Below the pieces are notes generated by a model. That model did no database searches. It had not been told where the DNA came from and saw only the letters and a program-made list of their open reading frames with translations. Shown here in pieces: positions 10,748-20,840 of a stretch of DNA of 35,896 nt; position 1 is the first letter of the stretch; every line of letters begins with the position of its first letter. The position numbers and the translations under genes were made by a program. Source of the DNA: Mesotaenium endlicherianum (taxonomy: Eukaryota > Streptophyta > Zygnematophyceae > Zygnematales > Mesotaeniaceae); the NCBI GenBank assembly GCA_009602735.1, contig WELA01008001.1, forward strand, positions 186,608 through 222,503, written 5' to 3'.

Positions 10748-13038
10748 ATGTCCCTCCTTACATCTGCAACCCAAAAAGGCCCCAAAAAAAGACATGATCA
10801 GCCCAAAGTTGTTCAAACTAGAGTGCAGAAGAACAGTCAGCAAGTGAGAGGTACTGGTGGTAGGTTTGTTACGTCAAAGGCCCCTATTAGTGAGCCTGCT
10901 ATTGAACCTAGGCTATCTAGGGTTAATACGCAGCTAGCTGCAGCTAAAGAGCGTCTATAGAAGCAAAAAGAAGGGACTGCTAAATTGCAGAGTAGACATG
11001 CTCAGAAGCATGCTCAAGCTGAGCGTTACTTGAAATTGCTTAAGATAGAAAATGCCAGGTTGAAGAGAAGCAATCAGTACCTTAGGAGTGAGAAGCTAGT
11101 TGCTGCTGCAGCTGTCCCACTTGCAATCACTCGACGTAGAACAGGGGGAAAGTGTGCCAGGACATGGTTACGGATGGGAGATGATGTGTCGAGTTTTGTG
11201 AGAGATAGATTTGGAGATGACGATAATGCAGCGACAGCGATAGCACACTTTCTGAACAAGCCAAAAAACAAATTTTTGCTTGCAAAAATGACAGCTGACT
11301 TGGACTTGAATCACACAATACACGAAGAGACACTGAAGGAGATAGAACTGCAGTGGGAAGCAAAGCTTGGCTTTGCTTGCCAATACAAGCTGGGCCTGTC
11401 AAACGAGAAGTACTAGCTCCTGTTGAATCTACTTTCTAAGACATACTCTCAGGAAACTGGTTTGTGGGAGCCCAAGGTCATAGGTGATGAAGTGACGCTA
11501 CGCTTCCCAAAGCTGCCCTCCATAAGGAGAGTGAAGGCACTGGCAGCAGAAGTGTATGCAGCTGTGAATCCCATACAAGAGGCTGGAGGAACGCGAGTGT
11601 CTGTAGGACTAGAAGAGACGCTTAGAGATCGGGTGAGAGAGTTGAAAATGAAAGGCATCTCCAGGGGGGGTACTTAGAGTGCAAATACTGGGAGATGCGT
11701 CTCAGTGGTACAGAGGGGTAAATCAAACAACCATAGCATGCAAATTTGTGACCGAAGACAACAGGGCAATGGCTAATTCTGCTAGGAACAATCATAGCAT
11801 GTTGGTGTTTGAAGGCGACGACAGCTACTCCAACATCACAGAGAATGCAATCAGGCTGAAGAGAGATTGCCAAAAGGTGAAAGAACAAGGGGGGCTGACT
11901 GTGGGTGAGCGGACATACCCAGTTAAGTTCTTCCAGGGCGGGGACTACAAGTTTAACAATAGCTTGTATGGGTTGTGTGGGGCAAGTTCGACATACCCAT
12001 GCTCGTGGTGCCATATCACCACTGAAGAAATAAAGCACAAGGGCAAGGTTGGCACGATCCGCACACTTGCTGGAATGCGCGATGCTGCGCACTGTCCCGC
12101 GTCCTTTCCTCACACCTGCACCTATTGCAGCAAACACTTTAAAAATGAGTCAAACGTCGAGGCTGACAAGATGAAAATGACACGTGCCAAGCCAAACAAA
12201 GAGAGCCAGACAGCTAGGCTAGCATATGAGGGGTCAGAGACACAAGGTGCCCCCATTCTTCGACATTCCTCCTGCGGACTGTGTGCCTTGCATACTACAA
12301 CTTCTTCTGAGGGTGATAGCGACCTTGTTCAAGAGATCACTTCATGCACATTTACAAAAAGGTGAGGAGAAAGAGCTGGAATTTTTGAGCATCCTAAAAA
12401 AAGATGCCCTCTGTAAGAATGTTACTCTGGAGCAGGTGAAGGCCTTGAAGAAGAAAACAGAAACCAAAGGAAGAGCAAGGAAGCCCACCTTCATTGGAAG
12501 AGAGTGTCAGGGGTTGATTGAGCAGGCGGAGAAGCTTGCGAACTGCGTCTTCTTTTTGCCAAAAGATGCTGCAAAGAAGGAACGAGTGATACACGCATGG
12601 AGTAGCTTCAACCAATTTATGATGAAGCTGACAGACCCTCTACCTACAGACATACAATTTGACAGGGATAAGAAGGCAGCTGAGGTAGAGGCTCAAGCTA
12701 GAGATTTTGAGGACATATTTGTAGCAGCATGCACTTCAGACATGATAACTATATACATGCATATCATGAAGTGCCACATCCCTGCAATGATCAGAAGGCA
12801 CGAAGATCTAGACCAATTTAGCGGTGAGGGGGTGGAGGCTCTACATGCTTGGCGCAAGTCTGCTAATACAAACAATAGGCTAGGAGATGTTGACAAGCTA
12901 GGGAGAGCAATGGGCAAGAGCAGGGCAGCTCAGACAGTGCAACAAGAGGTTTGCCAACAGCATGTGTCAGCGATGCTTCCAAATTCTAGGAAAGATAGAG
13001 AAAGACAAAAGCAAAGGCAGCAGCACACACATGTCTAA
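10748..13038 (+). pseudogene. Unclassified DDE-transposase-like gene, decayed
   Basis: The gene appears to start at ATG 10748 and reads as one protein broken by TAG at 10958 and 11414, a frame change at the G run near 11666-11672, and another at the C run near 12248. The N-terminal part is basic with a coiled-coil-like stretch (AERYLKLLKIENARLKR). The middle holds LGDASQWYRGVNQ (candidate first Asp), FQGGDYKFNNSLYGLCGA (second Asp) followed by YPCSWC and TCTYCSKHF Cys pairs, then a PADCVPCILQLLLRV segment. A later SGEGVEALHAWRKS supplies a candidate Glu. This D...D-CxxC...E order resembles uncharacterised transposase-like proteins of other eukaryotes, and distantly the RAG1/Transib style of D-D-E with zinc insertion, but I cannot place it in a named superfamily. 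Ends of an element were not found with confidence. It converges with minus-strand frames that end about 40 bp away or overlap its tail. Confidence 0.55.
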
Positions 13039-13516
13039 AATACATATAGGATACAAGCATACGTAGGTAGCTAACCTCAGGCTCCATAGAAGACTCAATG
13101 ACATGCCTCAAAGCATGACCTTCGTCGCTTGCTCTCGTTATGTTAGAGCCTTGTGCATTACCAGTAAAATGTTTTCCCTTCCTGTCAGCAGCTTGCATGA
13201 TGAAACTTGAAGGCACTTGCAAATGTACAACTTGTTTTGCCTTCAACTTAGCTCTTGCCTCAAGCATTATTTTGCGACCTTCCTTGTTAGCAATCTGTGT
13301 TGTTGTCAGGATTCTAGGGATTGAAATTAGTGGCTCAATACTTTTAGCCATGGCCTTACCAAGAGCTTGTACAGACTTGGTACGAGCAATCTCTATTGCA
13401 CGAGCTACCTCTCGTGTCGGACTCTGTGCCTGCTCTCTCTGCGCTCTATCTGTAGCAACTCTCTTTTCTACCATCTTTGTACTAGCCACTCTTGCCAACC
13501 TGCCAGCTTCTAACAT
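12986..13516 (-). CDS. Basic, helical hypothetical protein segment (element or host gene exon)
   Basis: An open frame of 176 codons from ATG 13516. Composition is rich in Ala, Arg, Lys and Glu with heptad-like spacing (coiled-coil type), ending in a less biased tail that overlaps the transposase-like gene. The same frame stays open upstream through an acceptor-like CAG at about 13546, reading QQGGVELEEVM. A donor-like GTTAGC lies at 13075-13070, so the real exon may be 13076-13546. It could be the second, convergent gene of the same element, or an exon of a minus-strand gene into which the element landed. No family recognised. Confidence 0.35.
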   Translation of the reverse strand: MLEAGRLARVASTKMVEKRVATDRAQREQAQSPTREVARAIEIARTKSVQALGKAMAKSIEPLISIPRILTTTQIANKEGRKIMLEARAKLKAKQVVHLQVPSSFIMQAADRKGKHFTGNAQGSNITRASDEGHALRHVIESSMEPEVSYLRMLVSYMYFRHVCAAAFAFVFLYLS

Positions 13517-13575
13517 GACCTCCTCAAGTTCTACCCCCCCCTGCTGAATTTTTGAGGATAATCAGCCGTCCAGAA

Positions 13576-14134
13576 TTAAATATGGGTGTCACATTCAACG
13601 TTATTATGAGCTCTCCATCTCTCTTTATCATTGTTCTGATCAGGTGCCATAATAACATGACCAGCTCGATTCAGAACTGCAAACAAAAACTTAAAAGATA
13701 GGCCCACCTCACTTTTAACATTCTCAACCCAGTTCATATAAAAAGGAGGAATTATTGCCACTACCTCTCCGGACATTGGCAATATCTTAGCCGCTCCCCA
13801 CCCGGATCCTAATGACACATCTTGAAAGGACAATAGATTGTTTAAGTCTTCTTCTTTCCAGCACACTCTTCTTATACTAGTACTATGAGAGGGTGCGTTT
13901 TTGCTAATGTGATGGGCAACTTCTTTACCTACATGGCCAAAGAGAGCCTCATAGAGAGATTGTGGCACATTATTATCATGTATTCTAACATCGGCCTGTG
14001 AGGTTGAGTCTAATTTCTTAAAAAGTCTCCATTTGTAGTTGAGGAGCCAATATGAGGGGTCGACTTCCACAAGAACAGGGAACACATGCTCACATCGGTG
14101 ACAATGTTGAGCACCACCACGTCTAGGACAAGCA
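13576..14134 (-). CDS. Hypothetical protein with Cys/His zinc-ribbon-like start, cut by the Ty3 insertion
   Basis: The frame is open from the Ty3 boundary: C-x-C, then C-x-x-C in GGAQHCHRCEHVFP, then a 160-residue region with PSYWLLNYKW and a Trp-rich C-terminal part, stop at 13576-13578. The first ATG is at 14085, but the Cys cluster lies upstream of it, so the true start was lost or lies in an exon beyond the retrotransposon. The retrotransposon end supplies a TTTCAG directly before the first Cys codon, which could act as a splice acceptor. No family recognised; a nucleic-acid-binding role is only a guess from the Cys/His spacing. Confidence 0.4.
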
Positions 14135-14137
14135 CAC

Positions 14138-14493
14138 TGAAATGAATCGACTTACCAAATAGGCGATTAACAATTGATAAAGATCTTTATATCAGCAAGT
14201 AATCTTTATGGATTTTTCGTTAACTGACTAAACGGCAAAAGGACAACACACTAGCAGTGAACAACACTCGTAAATCAAATGCAAGTAAACTAGCATCAAT
14301 AATGCACTCAGTAAACTCATACATAAGCAAGGTTAGAAGACAGTGCGTATCAATGGCTTCTCGCCTTGGATTCAGATCTCTCTCAGTAAGCTGTACAAGA
14401 GAGTTGGCCACGTTTCCGAATGCCAAACTCAAGAGCAATGCCTAGCATATGTACATGGAATGAGTTTACTGTTCAACGGCCAGTGCGATGGCA
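14138..14493 (-). repeat. 3' LTR of element 1
   Basis: Matches 17025-17380 over the full length with a few substitutions and small compensating indels. In element orientation it begins TGCCATCGCACTGG and ends CATTTCA. Confidence 0.9.
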
Positions 14494-14529
14494 GGTATTA
14501 AACGTCGGCAGGCGGCTCCGACGGGACAG

Positions 14530-14645
14530 CTGGCTGCCGCAGGGCAGGTGCCAGCAGGAGCCAGCAGGAGCCAGCAGGTGCCAGCTGGCGCAAGCAGGAG
14601 CCAGCAGAGGCCAGCGGGAGCAGAGGAAGGCCAGCCGCTCTCTGC
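14530..14645. repeat. GC-rich minisatellite, unit about 10-11 bp (AGCCAGCAGG)
   Basis: Repeats of AGCCAGCAGG with variants lie between the truncated chromodomain and the 3' LTR. It contains AGGTGCCAGCTG (14576-14587), the same 12-mer found in inverted copies in the helicase intron at 35214-35282. Confidence 0.75.
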
Positions 14646-14749
14646 CAGCGGACAGGCGACGCCGGCAGGAGGGCACAGCGCCGCAACATTCACGAGGCAA
14701 TAGGTGCAGGGCAGGTCTCGCCTCCAGCAGCCCCTACATGGAAGCTGGG

Positions 14750-15648
14750 GGGGACCCTTACCACGAAGCAAGCAACGAAGACCTCATATTCCTCAGGGTC
14801 GCCGTCCCGGACAGCGGGGACCGATCCCGATTGGACAGGTAACTGACCTGTGAACAGTGTATCACCTTTGATGTATGGTTCCAGGAAGGAGACATTAAAG
14901 ACCGGGTGACCCTTGTAGTCCGCTCACATGTTCAGTTTGTAAGCATTCTGACCGACACGACGCACTACCGAATATGGACCGACCCAGACAGGGCCAAGCT
15001 TTTTCTTGACCGTACCAGGGAGGTACAGGTGCTGAGAATGCAGTTTGACTAAGTCGCCCTTAGAAAATGTCAGCTCCCGACGGTGTTGATTAGCGTATTT
15101 TTATTGGTTTTCTTGGGCTTTGTGCAGGTTTTGTTGGATTGCTGACTGGGTGTCAGCAAACTCCTGAGTTAACTGGAGGGAGACCGGGTTGTCAATCCCT
15201 TCAAGGTCAGTTAAAGACTCCCCCAGTACATCTAAAGGAGACTTAGGGACTCTACCCAGGCTGAGTTCAAAAGGAGTCTTGCCCGCTGACGCGTGCACGG
15301 CACTGTTGACCGCAAACTGAATTTGAGGCAACAGGTCATCCCAATTATCTTGTTTTTGGTTAATGTATGCTCTCAGCACTTCCCGCAGAACTCAATTAGT
15401 TCTTTCAGTCTGCCCATCAGTCTGAGGGTGGTTTGCTGTGCTGAGCAGCTGTTTGACTCCCATTAACCCCATTAAAGCTCTCCAATTTAGAGATGAATTT
15501 TGAGTCTCTGTCTGAGATGATATTAGAAGGGAGCCCATGTAGGCATACTACATGGTTGTAGAACTGTCTCGCTGTTTTGAGTGCAGTCACTTTGACAATT
15601 GTGGGGATGAAATGACCATTTTTGTCAGTTTATCCACAACTACCAGTA
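14750..15648 (-). pseudogene. Integrase catalytic core and C-terminal part of element 1
   Basis: Begins inside the core at VVVDKLTKM (first catalytic Asp), continues with VCLHGLPSNIISDRDSKF (second Asp) and HPQTDGQTERTN (catalytic Glu). Then come LRAYINQKQDNWDDLLPQIQFAVN, the GPF-like C-terminal region (KKLGPVWVGPYSVVRRVG, HPVFNVSFLEPY) and a chromodomain-like start DPEEYEV. Broken by TGA at 15392, TAA at 15101 and another TGA near 14932, plus at least one frame change near 15480. Confidence 0.78.
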
Positions 15649-15661
15649 TTGAGTCGGCAGT

Positions 15662-16990
15662 TTATCCACGACTACCGCCTCGAGGGAAACCACCTCTACC
15701 TCTAGACTGTATGGCATTGTACTCATACTCATATCCATCACCCTGATCATCCTCAGCCTGGTCTCCTTCAATTGCATTGTAGGAACCGTGGGGCTTTTTG
15801 ACAATCTTAGACACCAAAGCATTACTCTGGCGCTTGTGATTGAACTGCTGCTGATCCCAGGCATCAGCATCCTGGATCAAGTCAGCCAGTTTCTCATACT
15901 TCTTCTCAGCGAAATGACCAGAGACTTCGGATTTCAAACCATACCTGAAGTATGCTATCCTATACCGTTCTGGCAAGTCTGGCTGCTTCATCATGTTCTC
16001 CTGGAACTTTTGAGCAAACTCAGCAACTGAAGTGGTCTGCTTCAGTGTCAGGGAGATCATCGCATAGATAGCTTTCTCCTGCTGGTTGATGACATCAAAC
16101 TTCTCATGCAACTTCTTGACAAACTCTACCCACGTAGGGTCACCGAGTTGCCGAGCCTTACGCTCTCCTTTCCAATAAAGCTACCAGTCTGCGGCACTGC
16201 CTTTCAGGAGCGCACCGGTGTTCTTGACCTTCTCAAAATCTTGCAGTTTTGGGTAGTTCTCCAGCCACTGCTCAACATCCGCGAGAAACTTGATCAGGTA
16301 ATATTTTCTGTTTCCCTCAGGATCATAGTCCTGGGGAGGTTTCGGCTTGGGCTTACTAGGCCCTCGGCCACCACCACTAGTGGTGTGAGACCCCAGTTGG
16401 TCTCTGTCCCGCAGTAGGGACATTATGATTCTTTTGTCCTCCTGCTGGGACTGATACATGGTCGCCATTTGCGACTGCATCTGAACGAACAATGCTCCCA
16501 AGTCTACACTTTGGGGTGGTAGATTAGCAAATGCAGCAGCAGCATTGGCATCTACTCGCTGAGTAGTGTCCTCAACAATCCCTCTTGCTCCTGCAGCAGC
16601 AATTCCTGCCGCATTCAGCCGGTCACGTATTTGACCTAGGGGTACATTGAGTTGTACAGCAGGAGGTGGGTTCAGAACATTGGCCCTTGATGCCATAAGT
16701 TCTTCAACAGTGCGCTCGTCAGCTGGCTGTCCTTCCCTCCTTTGTATATCTTCAGCGGCCTTTGCTACTTGTTCAGCTTCTAGTCTGGCTATCTCCTCCT
16801 CAGCTTGCTGAGCTGCGACTGAGGCAATAGCAGCTGCCTCATCTGCAGCCTCCCTAGCTGCAGTATCCGCTACTGCTTCCGAATAGGTACGGTTTCCCGC
16901 TACATGGCTTTCCGCCTGGTTTTCGACATTCTCGTTATCCTGGTTCTCCATGTCTCGGGAGTTGCTAGTTTGAGACCTTGTCCTTACCAT
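15662..16990 (-). pseudogene. Gag of element 1
   Basis: Starts at ATG 16990 (MVRTRSQTSNSRDMENQ). A Gln/Glu/Ala-rich helical region follows, then the typical retrotransposon gag core (LIKFLADVEQWLENYPKL, then TSVAEFAQKFQENMMK and LPERYRIAYFRYGL), ending in an RGRGGFPRGGSRG tail. A TAG at 16181-16183 interrupts the frame, which is otherwise open to a TAA at 15662. The CCHC knuckle usual at the end of gag is absent, because the internal deletion begins here. Confidence 0.8.
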
Positions 16991-17011
16991 ACAAAGAAGA
17001 CTGTGATAACT

Positions 17012-17023
17012 GCTCCGATACCA
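17012..17023 (-). other. Primer-binding site, initiator tRNA-Met type
   Basis: On the minus strand the sequence after the 5' LTR reads G then TGGTATCGGAGC. The usual plant tRNA-iMet site is TGGTATCAGAGC; the change is at position 8. Element 2 has the same change. Confidence 0.85.
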
Positions 17024-17024
17024 C

Positions 17025-17380
17025 TGAAATGAATCGACTTACCAAATAGGCGATTAACAATTAATAAAGATCTTTATATCAGCAAGTAATCTTTATGGTA
17101 TTTCCGTTAACTAGTTAAACGGCAAAGGACAATACACTAGCAGGGAATAATACTCGTAAGTCAAATGCGAGTAAACTAGCATCAATGATGCAAATCAGTA
17201 AACTCATACATAAGCAAGGTTAGAAGACAGTGCGTATGAATGGCTTCTCGCCTTGGATTCAGATCTCTCTCAGTAAGCTGTACAAGAGAGTTGGCCTCGT
17301 TTCCGAATGCCGAACTCGAGAGCAATGCCTAGCATATGTACATGGAATGAGTTTACTGTTCAACGGCCAGTGCGATGGCA
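17025..17380 (-). repeat. 5' LTR of element 1
   Basis: Partner of 14138-14493. The primer-binding site follows it after one base, which fixes the orientation of the element. Confidence 0.9.
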
Positions 17381-17445
17381 CCGCCTACCCGGGAGTTAAC
17401 CACGTTGGTAGGACCTCGATTAACCAAATCCACCGCCATCTCTTA

Positions 17446-17619
17446 TCATCCCGAATCGCCATCCATCATAGGGATGTCATCTGGCCATTCATCTAGCATA
17501 CCACACTTAAATGCATATCGAGGCAGTTCGCTGCTACCGAGTACAAAAGTCAGCTGGCTGTCAAAGAATGTGTCAGCAAGCTGACTTAAGGTGACTTCAG
17601 CCTGTTGCTTTCGGCTGAG
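17446..17619 (-). pseudogene. Open segment on the far side of element 1, possible interrupted exon
   Basis: 57 codons open on the minus strand: LSQLADTFFDSQL, then ELPRYAFKCGMLDEWPDDIP, stop TGA at 17446. A CAG acceptor-like site lies at its upstream edge. It has the same strand as the Cys/His-rich frame on the other side of element 1, and the acidic DDIPMMDGD end is protein-like. It may be the continuation of that gene, but the reading frame does not run through to the LTR. A possible first exon (ATG at 18134, donor GTAAGTAT at 18106) lies further upstream. Confidence 0.3.
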
Positions 17620-19319
17620 TCATTAAACTGATATTATATTTAAAGTCCAGCAGACTCATTGTTAACTAGAGTTCAGCAGGCTGAACTTATTTAACTGTTA
17701 TATTTAAATGAATATTATATCAACCAATATACTGCTTCATTACACACACTGGAAACAGGTTCTAGATCTGCAGTTCCCATAAATTTTTACAGCTCTTAAC
17801 AAAGTTTGGAAAGTATATTCAACACTAAATGCAAGTGCCCAAACCATAGCCGCCACACATTTTTAGGTCTGTCTACGCTTTTCCTACCTGTTAAGCAAAT
17901 TTCGGGCGGATTTATGAGAAATTGCACCTTCTAAGTGCACTCGCGCAACATCTTCCACCCTCCTCCTTACTCATTGCCTCCTGGACCCGCGCCCAGATAA
18001 TTACAGATTGCAAGCAGTTTACAAAAGCGAACAAGATTTCATACGGTTCAATCGAGCGAAACTCATAGACGAATCAGTAGAATCAGCTTTTACTACATAT
18101 ACTTACGTTTTAAGCCACTTTTGGAGCACGCCATGGCAGCAAAAATATGTTAACAGAGCGTCTAAATTGCATTTATAGGAATAATGAGATCTTCCAATGC
18201 TGATAACTTCTTCATTATTTCACCTAATTTTTTTTTTTAGACATGTATGTGTAGGCCAACGAGTAAGGAACGTACAAGAAACGCTAACGTAGAAAGTAAG
18301 TTAAGAGCTAGAGACTTTGAAGTGATTATAAGCTAGTGTGCCGTCGCGTTCTTAACTTCGAACCTAGCGAGTAGAAGTAGTACCCTCTACGTACGAAAAG
18401 GGGTCGCGCACGCCAAATTCTGGTGTCCGATTTTTCCCCCAATTGAGTTTCATGTGGGACAAGAGACGAAGACTCTCTTTTAAATGAACTACATTGCCTT
18501 ATGCAACCATAACTCAAATATGCAGAAAAGAATGAGATGGAATTTCTTTCCAGCGTCTGTGTCCAATCAATTTACAACATGATAAAAGCAATTGTTGGGA
18601 TGTCAAGTGTATGCATGAGCCACGTACAGAACCACCAGATAGGTACAGGAGAGATTCTTTGCATGCTCATCGATCTCTTGACATTTAATTTAGATCGCGC
18701 ATGCAGCTAGTACTGATGTAGTACTTGCTGCTACGAGTGACATGATATATTCATATATATGTATGTAATACTACCTTATCTTTTCATCATATCAAACACA
18801 TGGCCGGTATATTAGAAGCTCCATGAAGTACTTCATGTTCAACATCTGATGTGTGCACTAACACCCCAGGCTCATTGACCCACATGTGCAATGCATCAAT
18901 GACACAGACTCATCGTGGCAATGACACATGTGCATGTCCCCACTACATTTGCCGGTTATGTATATGTGCTTGTGGGTGTGATTTAAGATTGTGCTTGTCA
19001 GCTCAGTTGCACGTCTGCTTGCTGGGCTTGTATGTACGATTGGGCACTAAATGTTGCAATCTAAAGCCACCCCATTTCTTTAAAGAGGGCAAATAAATGT
19101 AGAAGAAAGAGGAATTGTAACTCCAAATAAATATATATATTTATGAACACAATCAAACAAGTAGCACACAAACACAATGGAATGATGCAGCAAAATAAGT
19201 TAGCCAACCTTTAACATATACAGTGCCAGAACAGCAGAGGCAGCAGCCGCAGCAGCAGCTGCAACAACAGCGGCACACACTCCCCAACGAATTGTCAATG
19301 TTCTACTACGTACAGATAT
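17620..19319. other. AT-rich non-coding stretch
   Basis: No gene supported. A short CAG/CAA-rich stretch at 19228-19272 and an ATATAT-rich stretch at 18744-18765 are the only notable features. A minus-strand ATG with a good donor (18134-18101) is noted under 17446-17619. Confidence 0.4.
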
Positions 19320-19821
19320 TGTACTGAAACAGATAGATGAAATACTTAGTGAAAATATAATACTTCATCTATTCAAGACAAGGATCTTTCAACACAAGTG
19401 GTAGCTTCTTGAGAAAAAGATGGCTTCTTGAAAATTAATATATTTCTGGATTTTGGCAAGTACAAGAGTGATTCTCCAATCTCTTTCTATGTTCTAGCTC
19501 TTGTTTATATACTTGCTACATAAGTAACTTCTAGGAAGGTGTATGTTGATGTGTTGGCACCCAACACATCCCAAAACTTGCCACATCTTTCTAGAATAAT
19601 GTACACATGTCCTTTTGACCTAAAAATGGCACATTTGACTTTTGCCACGTGGAGTTCTTCTAGGTCTTTCATCTAACTTCGAAAATGCCTTAGAAGGTTC
19701 AAAGGACATGAACCAAGTCACTAGGGCATCTACACACACTTGACTCCACACAATGCTGCTCCAAATATTCCAAAACATTAAAATTTATGCAAATTAATAT
19801 ATAATAACTCAAATCACTATA
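19320..19821 (-). repeat. 3' LTR of element 2
   Basis: Nearly the same as 24253-24763, for example GTTCTAGCTCTTGTTTATAT and GGCACATTTGACTTTTGCCA in both. A polypurine tract abuts it. Confidence 0.93.
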
Positions 19822-19832
19822 TCACCCCCTCG
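19822..19832 (-). other. Polypurine tract of element 2
   Basis: On the minus strand CGAGGGGGTGA directly precedes the 3' LTR, as expected for the plus-strand primer. It confirms the LTR edge. Confidence 0.75.
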
Positions 19833-19857
19833 ACAGAAAAAGCGATGCTCGGGGCGT

Positions 19858-19986
19858 CAAGTAAGGTCTTACACATGTGGAGCAGACTAGTCAACAGCTT
19901 CAAGTCAGATGCCACACATGTGAAGAGGATTAGTCCAAGGCACCAAGTCAGGTGCTACACATGTAAGGTAGACTAGGTAAGGTCGT
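19858..19986. repeat. Three tandem copies of a 43-bp unit
   Basis: Units start CAAGT at 19858, 19901 and 19944, each with ACACATGT in the same place. They lie between the 3' LTR and the pol remnant, in the 3' untranslated part of element 2. Confidence 0.8.
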
Positions 19987-20582
19987 GGGTGGTGTGACCT
20001 TATTGGCTAGCCTACTCCTTGATAATATAGAAAATTGTACAAGTTGGCCCAGAATCTGCCACAAATTCAAAAATTCATAGCGTCCACAGAACTGCTCCAA
20101 AACTCAAAATTTGAGTGCCAGACGGACTGCATCAAAGAACTCTACCGGGTCACCAAATTTGAGAGCATTCTAATTTTTGGAGTGTCGTTGAGAGCTGAGA
20201 GAGTAGGCACTTCTCCAAATATGTGCATAACTTTTGAAAACCATAAGTCCTTCTATACTTCTTCAAACTCTGCAAACTAGGTCTCAAACTGGGCGTTGTA
20301 AGATGTTCTACCAGAGTCTTGAGTTTTAGAGCATTCCAAGTTCAGGGGAGGGCACAATGTCAGAAGGCATATTCTGCCCTAACAATGCCAGCAGCCTGAC
20401 CCCCTTCTACTTAGAGCATCATATCTCTCTCACCAGTGCTCCAAATTGAGCAAACGTAGACTCAAAATGACTGGCTACTCATGGACTACAGCCAAGTAAA
20501 TTTTCAGAATTCATTATGCAGAGACCTATCACCAGTAGCAGTTTTAGTTTTCTGTCCAGAAATTGCGAGAAGAGAAGAGTGT

Positions 20583-20840
20583 CTAATGACAATTTTTACT
20601 CTTTCTTGTTCTTGCAGGCGGCCTCCAAGGGGTCTTCTGCTGCTTCTTGGTGGTGGCAGGCTGCCTCTCAGAAGTCTTCGGGCTTCTAGTAGAGAGAATT
20701 GGGGCTGGTCCAAGATGGGGGTTGGCGGCATGGAAGCGCTTCAACTTTCTTTGAACTTTGTCAAGGTAGTGCGCCACCACCCAACTATTCTCCAAATCTG
20801 GATATCCTTTCTTCTTGATCAAGTATTGCTGCTTCTCCGT
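20583..20840 (-). pseudogene. Chromodomain of element 2
   Basis: EKQQYLIKKKGYPDLENSWVV is a typical chromodomain core (YLVKWKGYP..ENSW in the family), followed by a basic tail. In chromoviruses it is the C-terminal end of integrase and targets insertion by reading histone marks. Here it follows the RNase H tail almost directly, in another frame. Confidence 0.82.

Larger units (their letters stand above)
14138..17380 (-). mobile_element. Ty3/gypsy chromovirus LTR retrotransposon, internally deleted (element 1)
   Basis: Two 356-bp LTRs (14138-14493 and 17025-17380), both TG...CA, bracket a 2.5-kb interior read on the minus strand. Next to the right (5') LTR is a tRNA-Met primer site, then gag. 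Gag is joined directly to the middle of the integrase; protease, reverse transcriptase, RNase H and the integrase zinc head are missing. A truncated chromodomain start and a GC-rich minisatellite precede the 3' LTR. I could not see a polypurine tract beside the 3' LTR, nor matching target duplications (CACAC on the left, CCGCC on the right), so one edge may be rearranged. It is non-autonomous and decayed. Confidence 0.88.

Noticed and set aside
10671..13071. CTACCTACGT at 10675-10684 and its reverse complement at 13062-13071 as terminal inverted repeats of the transposase element
   Set aside because: The left copy sits in a CCTA simple repeat, the match is only 10 bp with nothing further, and no target duplication flanks it.
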